This document shows, in pieces, positions 26,401 to 32,888 of a stretch of 64,000 bases of DNA. The notes under the pieces were generated by a model. It was not told the DNA's origin. It saw only the letters and a list, made by a program, of their open reading frames with translations, and made no database searches. Positions within the stretch are counted from its first letter, which is position 1, and each line of letters opens with the position of its first letter. Made by a program: the position numbers and the translations under genes. Location: assembly GCA_004295085.1 (NCBI GenBank), contig SHNF01000018.1, positions 248,001 through 312,000 of the forward strand, read 5' to 3'. The DNA is from Planctomycetota bacterium. Its GTDB lineage: Bacteria > Planctomycetota > UBA1135.

Positions 26401-26851
26401 CGCAGAAATAGCCCGGGTAGAGCACGTACTGGTACACCCAGCCCACGCCGGTGGCATCCGGCCCCAGCTTCGGCTCGACGCCCGCCGGCAATCGGTCGCG
26501 CGCGAAGTTCAGGTATTCGAGCACGCGGCTGCGCGCCCAGTAGATGTCCGTTCCATCCTCGAACAGCACGTACACGAAGCTCAGCTCGAACATGCTGTAG
26601 CCGCGCACGAAGGTCGAGCCGGGAACGGACAGCATGGCGCTCGCGAGCGGATAGGTGACCTGGTCGTCCACGACCTGTGGGTTCTGCCCCGGGTACTCCG
26701 TGACGACGATCACCTGGACGTCGGACAGGTCGGGGATCGCATCCAGGCGGATGTTGCGCACTCCCCACAAGCCCAGCGCGACCACGATGGCGCCGAGCAG
26801 CAGGACCAGGAACCGGTTCTGGACCGAGAAGGCGATGAGGCGGCGGATCAT
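23414..26851 (-). CDS. cusA: CusA/CzcA heavy-metal RND efflux pump
   Basis: A 1145-residue inner-membrane RND transporter of the HME branch. It starts MIRRLIAFSVQNRF and has about 12 membrane segments in two halves, with two large periplasmic loops. Recognisable lines are DLSDVQVIVVTEYPGQNPQV, YDRSALIQRAVGTL, and DVDREQAARYGLTVGDVQD. It exports Cu(I)/Ag(I) or divalent cations by proton antiport in a tripartite complex. An unusual insertion at about residues 146-205 (YFCAAHP, then CPLDGTTL) precedes the conserved LRSLQDWYLRY and resembles a heavy-metal-binding HMBD motif. Whether the metal is copper or zinc-like cannot be decided from sequence. The upstream CusB gene ends 6 nt before its start. 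Confidence 0.93.
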   Translation of the reverse strand: MIRRLIAFSVQNRFLVLLLGAIVVALGLWGVRNIRLDAIPDLSDVQVIVVTEYPGQNPQVVDDQVTYPLASAMLSVPGSTFVRGYSMFELSFVYVLFEDGTDIYWARSRVLEYLNFARDRLPAGVEPKLGPDATGVGWVYQYVLYPGYFCAAHPKGMWRDPERGIWHARPEDAPEDRRDQLERVRAFEQEDRCPLDGTTLLPANQDLAQLRSLQDWYLRYPLAAVEGVSEVAPIGGFVRQYQVVLDPDRLLAYGLPLRDVVTAIQRSNNDVGGSVVEMSEQESMVRSRGYLRGLEDLGATPVGLGSSGTPLLLRDVATLQIAGEARRGIGEYNGIGEAVGGVIVARFGSNAYQVIQDAKAKLFELEDGLPPGVMVKATYDRSALIQRAVGTLRTAVTEELVVVALICLLFLAHVQSALVAVLVLPIGLLVSILVMVALGINANIMSLGGLALAIGVMVDSGVVMIENAHKHLEWEREKAARGAAPRSRAAVILEAAQEVGPSLFFSLLIITVSFLPIFVLGEQSGRLFKPLAYTKTFAIAAGAILGVTLVPVLMVYLLRGRMPAEERNPLNRWSMAAYEPAFRLVMRHPLLTLLAVLLLGASTILPISRIGSEFMPALEEGDLLYMPTTDPSISVTKSKEVLQQTDKLIKTFPEVVSVHGKIGRAETATDPAPLSMIETVIQLETDRDKWRTRTVERFFSPWPGWLKWPLSATFWPEQRRITMEELIHGWEDADGTRHPGLNTAASLPGVANAWPYPIENRINMLSTGIKTPVGIKILGPDLEVLADLAERTATAMRTIPGTLSVYPERSYGGYYLDFDVDREQAARYGLTVGDVQDVIMTAIGGMNITTTVEGLERYPVNVRYARELRDDVAELQRVLVAAPSGAQVPLAQLAAIGIHPGPPMIRSENAQRTAWIFVDIAGRDLGGYVQEAKRVAEEMVPMPPGYTRVWSGRFEYLEQANERLRLVIPITFVLIILLLYMSNRSWFRVGVILLAVPFSLIGAFWFLDILDYNMSLAVWVGIIALLGVDAETGQVMLLYLDTTFDRHKAEGRMRSKKDLHAAIHEGAVKRIRPKTMTVATDMIGLLPLLWATGSGADVTRRLVAPLIGGITVSFVMELLVYPVIFYLYKTWIHRKEWAAAAAEAT

Positions 26852-26857
26852 CGAAGC

Positions 26858-28726
26858 TCACCTGGGGCGGAGCGGCCGCACGAGGTCGCCGCAGCGCAGC
26901 ATCTCGCTGCCGTAGAAGGGATTGCGCACGTCCGCGCCGGACTGGACCCAGTGGCCGGGGAACATCGGGCAATAGAAGACGTGCAGCTCTCCGGCCGCGG
27001 CCGGAGACGGCGGAACGCGTCCCGCGAGCTGGACCAGGGTCTCGCTCAAGGCGCCGAAGCGCCGGCGGCGCTCGGTCGCGGGAGCGTCGCGCAGCGCCGC
27101 CGCGGCCTGCTCCAACGCGCGCCCGGCGTCCGCCGCCTCGGACATGGGGGCCTGCGCCAGTGCCGCGGCCGCCTCCTGCAGGCGGGCGGCCGCCGCGGCG
27201 TCGAAGCCATCGGCGGCCAGCGCCGCGCTCAGCTCGAGATACGGCGGCAGCAGCGCGTCCACGCGCGCCGTGATCTCCGGCGCAACCGCGAGCGGCTCCA
27301 CGGCGGGCGCCGCAACGGAGGGATGGGCATGCGGCGCCGGCGCCTGCTCCACCTCCAGCAACTTGCGGATCGCCTCGCGCATGCGGCTCTCGGTGTCGAT
27401 CAGGAACTGGCCGCTGACGACCACGGACTCGCCGCGCGCCAGCCCGTCGAGGATCTGTACCGCGCCCTCGGCGCCGCCGGCGCCCATGCGGACGTGCCGC
27501 GGCTCGAACTTCCCTCCGCCCCGGGCGACGAAAACGACCTGCCGGGTGCCCGTGTCCAGCACGGCCTCCCGCGGCACGAGCAAGGCCTGCTCGGCCAGGC
27601 GGACCGCGAACTCGACACGCGCGTACATGCCAGGTCGCAGCCGCAGGTCCTCGTTGCGCAGCGCCATGCGCACGGTCGCGGTCCTCGTCGCCGGATCCAG
27701 GGAGGGCGAGGCGAACACGATCGCGCCGTCCCATTCCTGCCCCGGGAACGCCAGGACTCGCGCCACGCCGCGCTGGCCGGGGCCGAGCAGGGGGATCTGG
27801 TACTCGTAGACCTGCGCGTCCAGCCAGAGCAGAGAGTAATCCACGATCCGCAGCAGGCGCGCTCCGGGCGCCACCGCCGCGCCCAGCACGACGTCCTTCT
27901 GCACGAGGATCCCGTCGGCCGGGCTGTGCACGGTCACCCGCCCGTCCGCCCGTTCCAGCGCCTCGACGGCCTCGATCTGGTCGTCGGAGAGGTCCCACAG
28001 CCGGAGCTTGTGGCGCGCGCTGTCTGCCAGGCCGCGCGCCTGGCTCCGCAGCTCCTCCGCGGCGCTGTCCGGCAGCCGCGCCAGCATCCTGCGAGCGGCG
28101 ATCAGCTCCTCCTGGGCGACGAGCAGCTCCGGACTGTAGAGCGTGAAGAGGGGGGTGCCCTGGTGGAGCTGCACGCCCTCGGTGTCGGCGAACAGGGCAT
28201 CCACGTAGCCGCCGAACTTGAGCGTGATGTCGTGAATGTTGGGCTGCGCCTCCTTGAGGAAGCCGACGGCGCGCACCGTGGTCTCCAAGCTCCCGGCCTC
28301 CACGGTCGCGAGCCGGACCCCCATGTTCTGCACCATCACCGGATCGATCGTCACCTCGGAGCCGGCGCTCACCTCGTCGGCGTAGCGCGGCACGAGATCC
28401 ATGCCCATCGGGCTCCGGCCCGGCTGATCCGAGACGTACGGCGGATTCATCATCGGATCCCACCAGTAGAGGATCCGGCGTTCCCCTTGCGGAGCAACCG
28501 GCGTTGCCTCGCCCCGCGTCGGCGTCAGCTGCATGCCGCAGATGGGGCAGGCGCCCGGCTCGTTCTGGAGCACCTGCGGATGCATGCCGCAGGTCCAGAG
28601 CGTGCCGGCGCGCCCCGGAGCGGCGCTGGATTCCGCTTCCGGCGCGGTCCGCAGCCAGCGCGGTCCGAGCCAGGCGCCGGCGGCGAAAGCCACGACCACG
28701 AGAACCAGCCCGAGGATGATCTTCAT
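26858..28726 (-). CDS. cusB: CusB-type periplasmic adaptor with HMBD and C-terminal metal-binding domain
   Basis: A 622-residue membrane-fusion protein anchored by an N-terminal segment (ILGLVLVVVAFAAG). Residues 44-70 are a heavy-metal-binding domain (TCGMHPQ with CPICGM). A second HMBD-like stretch (YWWDPMMNPPY, SPMGMDLVP) leads into the barrel-sandwich, beta-barrel and membrane-proximal domains. The C-terminal 130 residues are an extra helical domain ending in a metal-site-like YCPMFPG and MLRCGD, similar to DUF3347 of metal-handling proteins. It hands metal to CusA and bridges it to the TolC protein. The ATG at 28726 was chosen because it directly precedes the membrane anchor. Confidence 0.92.
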   Translation of the reverse strand: MKIILGLVLVVVAFAAGAWLGPRWLRTAPEAESSAAPGRAGTLWTCGMHPQVLQNEPGACPICGMQLTPTRGEATPVAPQGERRILYWWDPMMNPPYVSDQPGRSPMGMDLVPRYADEVSAGSEVTIDPVMVQNMGVRLATVEAGSLETTVRAVGFLKEAQPNIHDITLKFGGYVDALFADTEGVQLHQGTPLFTLYSPELLVAQEELIAARRMLARLPDSAAEELRSQARGLADSARHKLRLWDLSDDQIEAVEALERADGRVTVHSPADGILVQKDVVLGAAVAPGARLLRIVDYSLLWLDAQVYEYQIPLLGPGQRGVARVLAFPGQEWDGAIVFASPSLDPATRTATVRMALRNEDLRLRPGMYARVEFAVRLAEQALLVPREAVLDTGTRQVVFVARGGGKFEPRHVRMGAGGAEGAVQILDGLARGESVVVSGQFLIDTESRMREAIRKLLEVEQAPAPHAHPSVAAPAVEPLAVAPEITARVDALLPPYLELSAALAADGFDAAAAARLQEAAAALAQAPMSEAADAGRALEQAAAALRDAPATERRRRFGALSETLVQLAGRVPPSPAAAGELHVFYCPMFPGHWVQSGADVRNPFYGSEMLRCGDLVRPLRPR

Positions 28727-28756
28727 GACGGTTGCCTGTGCGTGAGTCGAGTGAGG

Positions 28757-28779
28757 CCAGATCGATCCGTGAGATCTGG
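28757..28779. promoter_or_regulatory. Inverted repeat CCAGATC-N9-GATCTGG upstream of cusB
   Basis: Perfect 7-bp arms (28757-28763 and 28773-28779) lie in the 125-bp gap between the Cys-rich gene and cusB. It could be a regulator operator or an mRNA hairpin. No matching site was noticed elsewhere in the window. Confidence 0.35.
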
Positions 28780-28851
28780 AGCAGCGCCGCTCGCGCGGAC
28801 GCAGCATCGCCGCGCAATGGCGGCGGGCTCAGAAGGGCCGGCGACTCGCTC

Positions 28852-29226
28852 TCAGCACAGCAACACGCAATAAAGCAGGTTCCGTCTCTCGAGCGCAGGC
28901 GGCTGCAATCCTGGGCGGCGGGAACATCCTTCCGGCGCCGTCGGCGGCTCCACCAGCGCTTCGCTCTCGTGATAAACGGTCCAGGAACCCGGCGGGACGG
29001 GCTCCGGCAGGCTGCGCTCCGGTTGACTCCCGCGACCGGACTCGGGTACGGACGGAGGGGCGATACAACCGCAAGGGCAGTCCGCCAGCAATGCCGGTCC
29101 GTCGCCGGAGCCGTCTCCGCAGCAACAGCCGGGAGCGGCAAGGTCGCAGGCGGACAAGGCCGCCCAGCCGCTGCTCCCCGGAAGGAGCACGAGCAGGACG
29201 GCAAGTACGGCCAGAGCGCGGCGCAC
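28852..29226 (-). CDS. Small exported Cys-rich protein of the metal-efflux operon
   Basis: A 124-residue protein with a clear signal peptide (ALAVLAVLLVLLPGSSGWA) and ten Cys. The Cys are clustered as GCCCG and DCPCGC after the signal, plus C-terminal EGC and YCVLLC. No family was recognised. Its position directly upstream of cusB, and the clustered Cys, suggest a periplasmic metal chaperone or sensor for the pump, comparable in role though not in sequence to CusF. The GTG start lies 8 nt after TAGACT, a hexamer embedded in the end of the upstream membrane gene. The 125-bp gap to cusB holds an inverted repeat. Confidence 0.7.
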   Translation of the reverse strand: MRRALAVLAVLLVLLPGSSGWAALSACDLAAPGCCCGDGSGDGPALLADCPCGCIAPPSVPESGRGSQPERSLPEPVPPGSWTVYHESEALVEPPTAPEGCSRRPGLQPPALERRNLLYCVLLC

Positions 29227-29232
29227 CGGTCC

Positions 29233-30639
29233 TTAGTCTACTGGCCGGGGCAAGCCCCGTTGGGCCCTTGCCAGCTCCGGCAACTGCGCCGCCAGCAGCG
29301 CGCACAGCGGCGCGTGATGGATCAGGAGCCGGGTCAGGGACACGTCCATCAGCCAGGCGTAGCTGCCGTCGCGCCAGCCCGTCGCGAGGAAGGCCGCCAC
29401 GATCAGTCCGAGCGCGAGCAGCAGCCAGAGTGCCGGCAGCAGCTGTGGCAGGCTCAGGAGCCGGCGCCGGACCAGTGCCACCGCCAGCCACAGGGGCGGC
29501 ACCAGCCAGAGCGGCCCCCACAGTGCGAAGGACGTCATCTCAGTCGCCAAGCGACCGAGAACTGCCGGCAGCCGGTCCAGATGGCTGAAGACGGCGCTGA
29601 TCCCGGCCCCGACGTAGTCCTCACCCGGCATCACCGGCATCCGCGCCGAGAGCAGCTTCCACAACACCGCGGCGCCGGCGGCGCCGGCGAAGGCGATGGC
29701 GGCGCCGGCGACACGCTCGCGCTGCTTCGTGATCGCACACGCGACGAGCCCGGTCAGGAGCATCAACGGCGCGAAAGCCATCCCCTCCTGCTTGGTGAGC
29801 GCGGCGCCGGCGCCGAGGAGTGCGCACAGCAGCGCCGTGCGCCGTCGCGGCTCGGCGAGTAGATCCAGGAACACGACGCTGGTGGCGGTCAGCATCAGGC
29901 TCAGCGGCACGTCGGCCATGGGATCGTCGCTGCCAAGACCGGTCGTAGCCGGCGCGCCAGGCTCCCGCAGGTAGCGCGGCAGATACGCAAGGCATGGCGT
30001 GAGCGCGAAGGCCAGGGTCAGCCAGGGCGCCGCGCGCGGCGCGCGCCGCCGCGCATAGCCGTACACGATGCCGAGCATGGCCAGGAGGAACCAGGGGAAC
30101 AGCAGGCGCACGCCGAAATCGCGGTCGGAGCCCAGGCCCAGCGCCAGCGCGATCACGGCCGGCACCAGCGGCGGGTATGCCGGGTGGGCGGGCGCCCACG
30201 AAGGGTCCTGCACGCGCTCCGGCAGCGCGGTGCCGTACTCGTGCAGCCACTGCCCGTGCAGCATCCAGCGCATCTGCGCATCCACGTTCCACACTGGGCG
30301 TTGCGCGGCCAGCCACAGCGAGAACAGGGCGACCGCGGCCGCGGGGAGGAAGCCGAGCCATTCCGCCGCGCCGGGGCCGGCGGGCCTGGACCGTGACGGA
30401 AGAACGAGCAGGCCGGCCGCCGCCGCCGGCAGCAGGATCACGGCCAGGCGGGCGGGCGGAAGGATCGCTTCCCACAGACACAGGCCGGAGGCCAGCCAGG
30501 CCGCGCCGGTCGCGAACGCCAGGCCGAACACTTCCGGTCCGAAGCCAGCCTGCGGGCGCAGCCACCGCGACAGCCCCATCCCCGCGGCCAGCAGGAGCGC
30601 CACCGCGCCCACGCTCGCCGCTCCGTCCCCCAGGCTCAC
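29233..30639 (-). CDS. Polytopic membrane glycosyltransferase-like protein
   Basis: A 468-residue hydrophobic protein with about ten membrane segments. Its layout resembles GT-C or PMT/ArnT-like enzymes: an early loop with RPVWNVDAQMRWMLHGQW and an acidic DPMADVPLSL loop. The weak resemblance suggests transfer of lipid-linked sugars on the periplasmic side, but no family could be named with certainty. The GTG at 30639 overlaps the stop of the 144-residue gene upstream (GTGA). Its last codons (GTA GAC TAA) contain the TAGACT that may drive the Cys-rich gene. Confidence 0.65.
   Translation of the reverse strand: MSLGDGAASVGAVALLLAAGMGLSRWLRPQAGFGPEVFGLAFATGAAWLASGLCLWEAILPPARLAVILLPAAAAGLLVLPSRSRPAGPGAAEWLGFLPAAAVALFSLWLAAQRPVWNVDAQMRWMLHGQWLHEYGTALPERVQDPSWAPAHPAYPPLVPAVIALALGLGSDRDFGVRLLFPWFLLAMLGIVYGYARRRAPRAAPWLTLAFALTPCLAYLPRYLREPGAPATTGLGSDDPMADVPLSLMLTATSVVFLDLLAEPRRRTALLCALLGAGAALTKQEGMAFAPLMLLTGLVACAITKQRERVAGAAIAFAGAAGAAVLWKLLSARMPVMPGEDYVGAGISAVFSHLDRLPAVLGRLATEMTSFALWGPLWLVPPLWLAVALVRRRLLSLPQLLPALWLLLALGLIVAAFLATGWRDGSYAWLMDVSLTRLLIHHAPLCALLAAQLPELARAQRGLPRPVD
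29235..29240 (-). promoter_or_regulatory. -10-like TAGACT inside the end of the membrane gene
   Basis: TAGACT lies within the codons GTA GAC TAA that end the upstream gene, 8 nt before the GTG of the Cys-rich gene at 29226. It would allow separate, nearly leaderless expression of the metal operon. Confidence 0.4.
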
Positions 30640-31070
30640 GATCCGCGCTCCGAGCGGGTGTCGAGCGTGGTCCAACCGCGCGCAGGGCGGAACCACAGCA
30701 CCGTCCGGGCGCCGACGCGGCGCGCTTCCTCCAGCAATGCGTCCGCGCCGCGCTCGCCCGGAACCTGGTCGAGCACCTGCACCGGGAACAGATGGTGGCG
30801 AGCCAGCGGGATGAGCAGCCCGAACTGCGGCGGCGTCACCAGCAGCACGCGATCGTCGCCGCGCCGGCGTGACTCCGCGGCGAGGCGCAGCAGCTCGTCG
30901 AGCGGCTGCAGCAGTTCCGGATTCCCGAGGATGCGGGCGTGCTTGCCGCCGAGCGTCGGCTCGCCGGCGACGGCGCGGTCTTCCCGCACGCGCGCGCCGC
31001 CCTGGTGGGCCAGCAGCCAGGCGTTGAGGGCCAGCCAAGCGGCCAGCAGGACTCCGAGAGCCCGGCGCAT
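30636..31070 (-). CDS. Small membrane-anchored protein, unknown
   Basis: A 144-residue protein with an N-terminal membrane anchor (ALGVLLAAWLALNAWLLA) and a soluble alpha/beta-like remainder: DDRVLLVTPPQFGLLIPLA, VQVLDQVPG, ARTVLWFRPARGW. It resembles the soluble C-terminal part that ends many GT-C glycosyltransferases, here encoded separately. It overlaps the polytopic membrane gene by 4 nt, so the two probably form one complex. The ATG at 31070 follows TATCCT by 7 nt. The function is not known. Confidence 0.65.
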   Translation of the reverse strand: MRRALGVLLAAWLALNAWLLAHQGGARVREDRAVAGEPTLGGKHARILGNPELLQPLDELLRLAAESRRRGDDRVLLVTPPQFGLLIPLARHHLFPVQVLDQVPGERGADALLEEARRVGARTVLWFRPARGWTTLDTRSERGS

Positions 31071-31076
31071 CGGCGC

Positions 31077-31083
31077 TAGGATA
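31077..31083. promoter_or_regulatory. Overlapping divergent -10 elements at 31.08 kb
   Basis: TAGGATA contains TAGGAT for the plus-strand EIIA fusion gene (25 nt before its ATG) and TATCCT for the minus-strand small gene (7 nt before its ATG). The whole divergent gap is only 37 bp. Confidence 0.45.
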
Positions 31084-31107
31084 GCCGGCCCGTTTCCCTT
31101 CCACGCC

Positions 31108-31773
31108 ATGGTCCTCACCGTTCCGGAAGCCGCCGCCATGCTGGGCGTTTCACCCGATACCGTGCGCCGCTGGGCGCGCCAGGGCCTGCTCAAGGGACGG
31201 TCCGACGGCGCGGAATGGAGCTTCGACGCGCACGACCTGGAGCGCTGGGCCCGGGCGCAGGGGTTGAGCGTGCGCGCCTCCCGGCCGGCGGCGTCGCCGC
31301 CGCGGCGCCAGCCGCTGGGCGAGGCCCTGCGCCGCGGCGGCATCCTGCGCGGGTTGCGCGGCGCCACGCCGGACGATGTGCTGCAGTCCATGGCCGCGGC
31401 CTGCCCGCTTCCGGAAGGCGCGCGCCGTGAAGACCTGTGGGAGCAGCTCAAGCAGCGCGAGCGCTTGTTCTCCACCGCCATCGGCCATGGCATCGCTCTG
31501 CCGCACCCGCGCACCCCGTCGCCGGCCTTCGGCGCCGAGCCCGCGCTGGTCCTTGGCTTCCTGGAGCAGCCGGTGGCCTGGCGCTCCATCGACCAGCAGC
31601 CGGTGCACGCCGTCTTCCTGATCCTCAGCCCGACGGCGCAGCAGCACCTGCAGCTCCTGTCGCGCGTGGCCTACATGCTGCGCCTGCCGGCGTTCGTGGA
31701 GCTGATGGCGCGCCAGGCCCCCGATGCCGAGATCCTGCGCACGGTGGCGGAGCGGGAGCCGCCGCAGGCCTGA
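31108..31773 (+). CDS. Excisionase-type HTH fused to PTS EIIA (PtsN-like)
   Basis: A 221-residue fusion. Residues 1-50 are an excisionase/MerR-like winged HTH (TVPEAAAMLGVSPDTVRRWA, RSDGAEWSFDAHDLERWAR). After a basic linker, residues 70-215 are a type-2 PTS EIIA domain. The phosphorylatable His133 lies in HGIALPHPR, as in PtsN, and the usual FLILSP line follows. It probably senses the phosphorylation state of a PTS(Ntr)-like relay and binds DNA or protein accordingly. No EI, HPr or EIIB/C gene is near. It is divergent from the small membrane gene. Confidence 0.85.
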   Translation: MVLTVPEAAAMLGVSPDTVRRWARQGLLKGRSDGAEWSFDAHDLERWARAQGLSVRASRPAASPPRRQPLGEALRRGGILRGLRGATPDDVLQSMAAACPLPEGARREDLWEQLKQRERLFSTAIGHGIALPHPRTPSPAFGAEPALVLGFLEQPVAWRSIDQQPVHAVFLILSPTAQQHLQLLSRVAYMLRLPAFVELMARQAPDAEILRTVAEREPPQA

Positions 31774-31796
31774 AACCGCGGGCCGGCGGTCCGCAA

Positions 31797-31802
31797 TAAG
31801 AT
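31797..31802 (+). promoter_or_regulatory. -10 box TAAGAT, leaderless start of DUF4097-like gene
   Basis: TAAGAT ends 6 nt before the ATG at 31809. It falls only 24 nt after the EIIA stop. Confidence 0.45.
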
Positions 31803-31808
31803 GGCGCC

Positions 31809-32816
31809 ATGCCCCGCAGCACGCCCTCCGCCTGCCTGTCCCTGCCGTCCTTGCTGTCCCTGGCGGCCCTGCTCGCCGCCGGCTGTTCGATCGAGATCGA
31901 CCTGGACGGCGCCGCGCATCACGGCGGGGGTTACTCCTTCGACCACGAGGGGGTGTCCTTGTCCCGCCACGAGGAGGGGGCCTTCGCCACCGCCCCGGCC
32001 TCCGTCGAGGTCGTGAACAAGTTCGGCTGGATCAAGGTGGAGGCCAGCGAGGGCTCCTACGGCTGGAGCTGGGACGGAGAGGTGTGGGCGGATGACAGCA
32101 CCGACGCCGAGACCTTCCTGCGCGGCCTGCTCATCCGCGTCGACGGCAGCGGCGATCACGCGCGCCTGGAAGTGACCCTGCCGGAGCCCGACCGCGACCT
32201 GAACGGCATCGAGTCGAATCTGCTGCTGCGCCTGCCGGCCGGCGCGCGCGTGCATCTGCGCAACGAGTTCGGACCCACTTTCGTGCGCGAGATCCGCGGG
32301 CGCGTGGAGGTGCGCAGCGGCTTCGGCGCGGTGGAGGTGCGGGGCGCCGGCGACGAGGTGGATGTGCACAACTCCTTCGCCCGGATCGACGTGCGCGGCG
32401 CGGGCGCAGTGAGCCTGCGCAACGAGCACGGCGCCATCGTCGCGCGCGACGTGCGCGGCAACGCCGACATCCGCAACGGCTTCGGCCCGGTGGAGCTCGA
32501 GTGCTACGGCGCGGAAGTCACGGTGGAGAACGAGTTCGCCCAGGTGGACGTGGAGCTGCGCAACCGCGACGCCCGCCGCCTCGAGGTGGACAACTCCTTC
32601 GGCGCGGTGGAAGTCGAGATCCCCGGCGACGCCGACGCGCAGCTCCAGGTCGAGAGCAGCTTCGGCGACGTGGAGACCTACCTGAGCCTGCCGGACCAGG
32701 ACGACAGCCCCTTCGAGGTGCGGATGTCCGGCGGCCCCTCGGGCGCCGGCCTGCACGTGCGCGTCAGCAACGAGCACGGCACCGTGCGCGTGCGCCGCGG
32801 CCCCAGCTCCATGTAG
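31809..32816 (+). CDS. DUF4097-like beta-solenoid lipoprotein
   Basis: A 335-residue protein with a lipobox (LLAAGC, near residue 24). It then carries roughly 20-residue beta repeats of the type V-x-N-x-F-G-x-V-x-V: VRSGFGAVEVRGAG, VHNSFARIDVRGAG, LRNEHGAIVARDV, IRNGFGPVELECY, VDNSFGAVEVEI. This is the DUF4097/adhesin-like pattern, a stacked beta-solenoid found in cell-surface proteins with unclear function. It may sit on the outer membrane. It has its own TAAGAT promoter element. Confidence 0.8.
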   Translation: MPRSTPSACLSLPSLLSLAALLAAGCSIEIDLDGAAHHGGGYSFDHEGVSLSRHEEGAFATAPASVEVVNKFGWIKVEASEGSYGWSWDGEVWADDSTDAETFLRGLLIRVDGSGDHARLEVTLPEPDRDLNGIESNLLLRLPAGARVHLRNEFGPTFVREIRGRVEVRSGFGAVEVRGAGDEVDVHNSFARIDVRGAGAVSLRNEHGAIVARDVRGNADIRNGFGPVELECYGAEVTVENEFAQVDVELRNRDARRLEVDNSFGAVEVEIPGDADAQLQVESSFGDVETYLSLPDQDDSPFEVRMSGGPSGAGLHVRVSNEHGTVRVRRGPSSM

Positions 32817-32888
32817 GTCTCGCCGCCGGATTCGCAGCCGCTCCGGGTCGCGCGCAGCGGGGCGCCGGATTATAGGAATGCCACCGGC

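Noticed and set aside
24638..28873. A plus-strand open frame of about 1400 codons across cusA/cusB
   Set aside because: It is antisense to two clearly conserved genes and has His/Gln/Asp-rich shadow composition.
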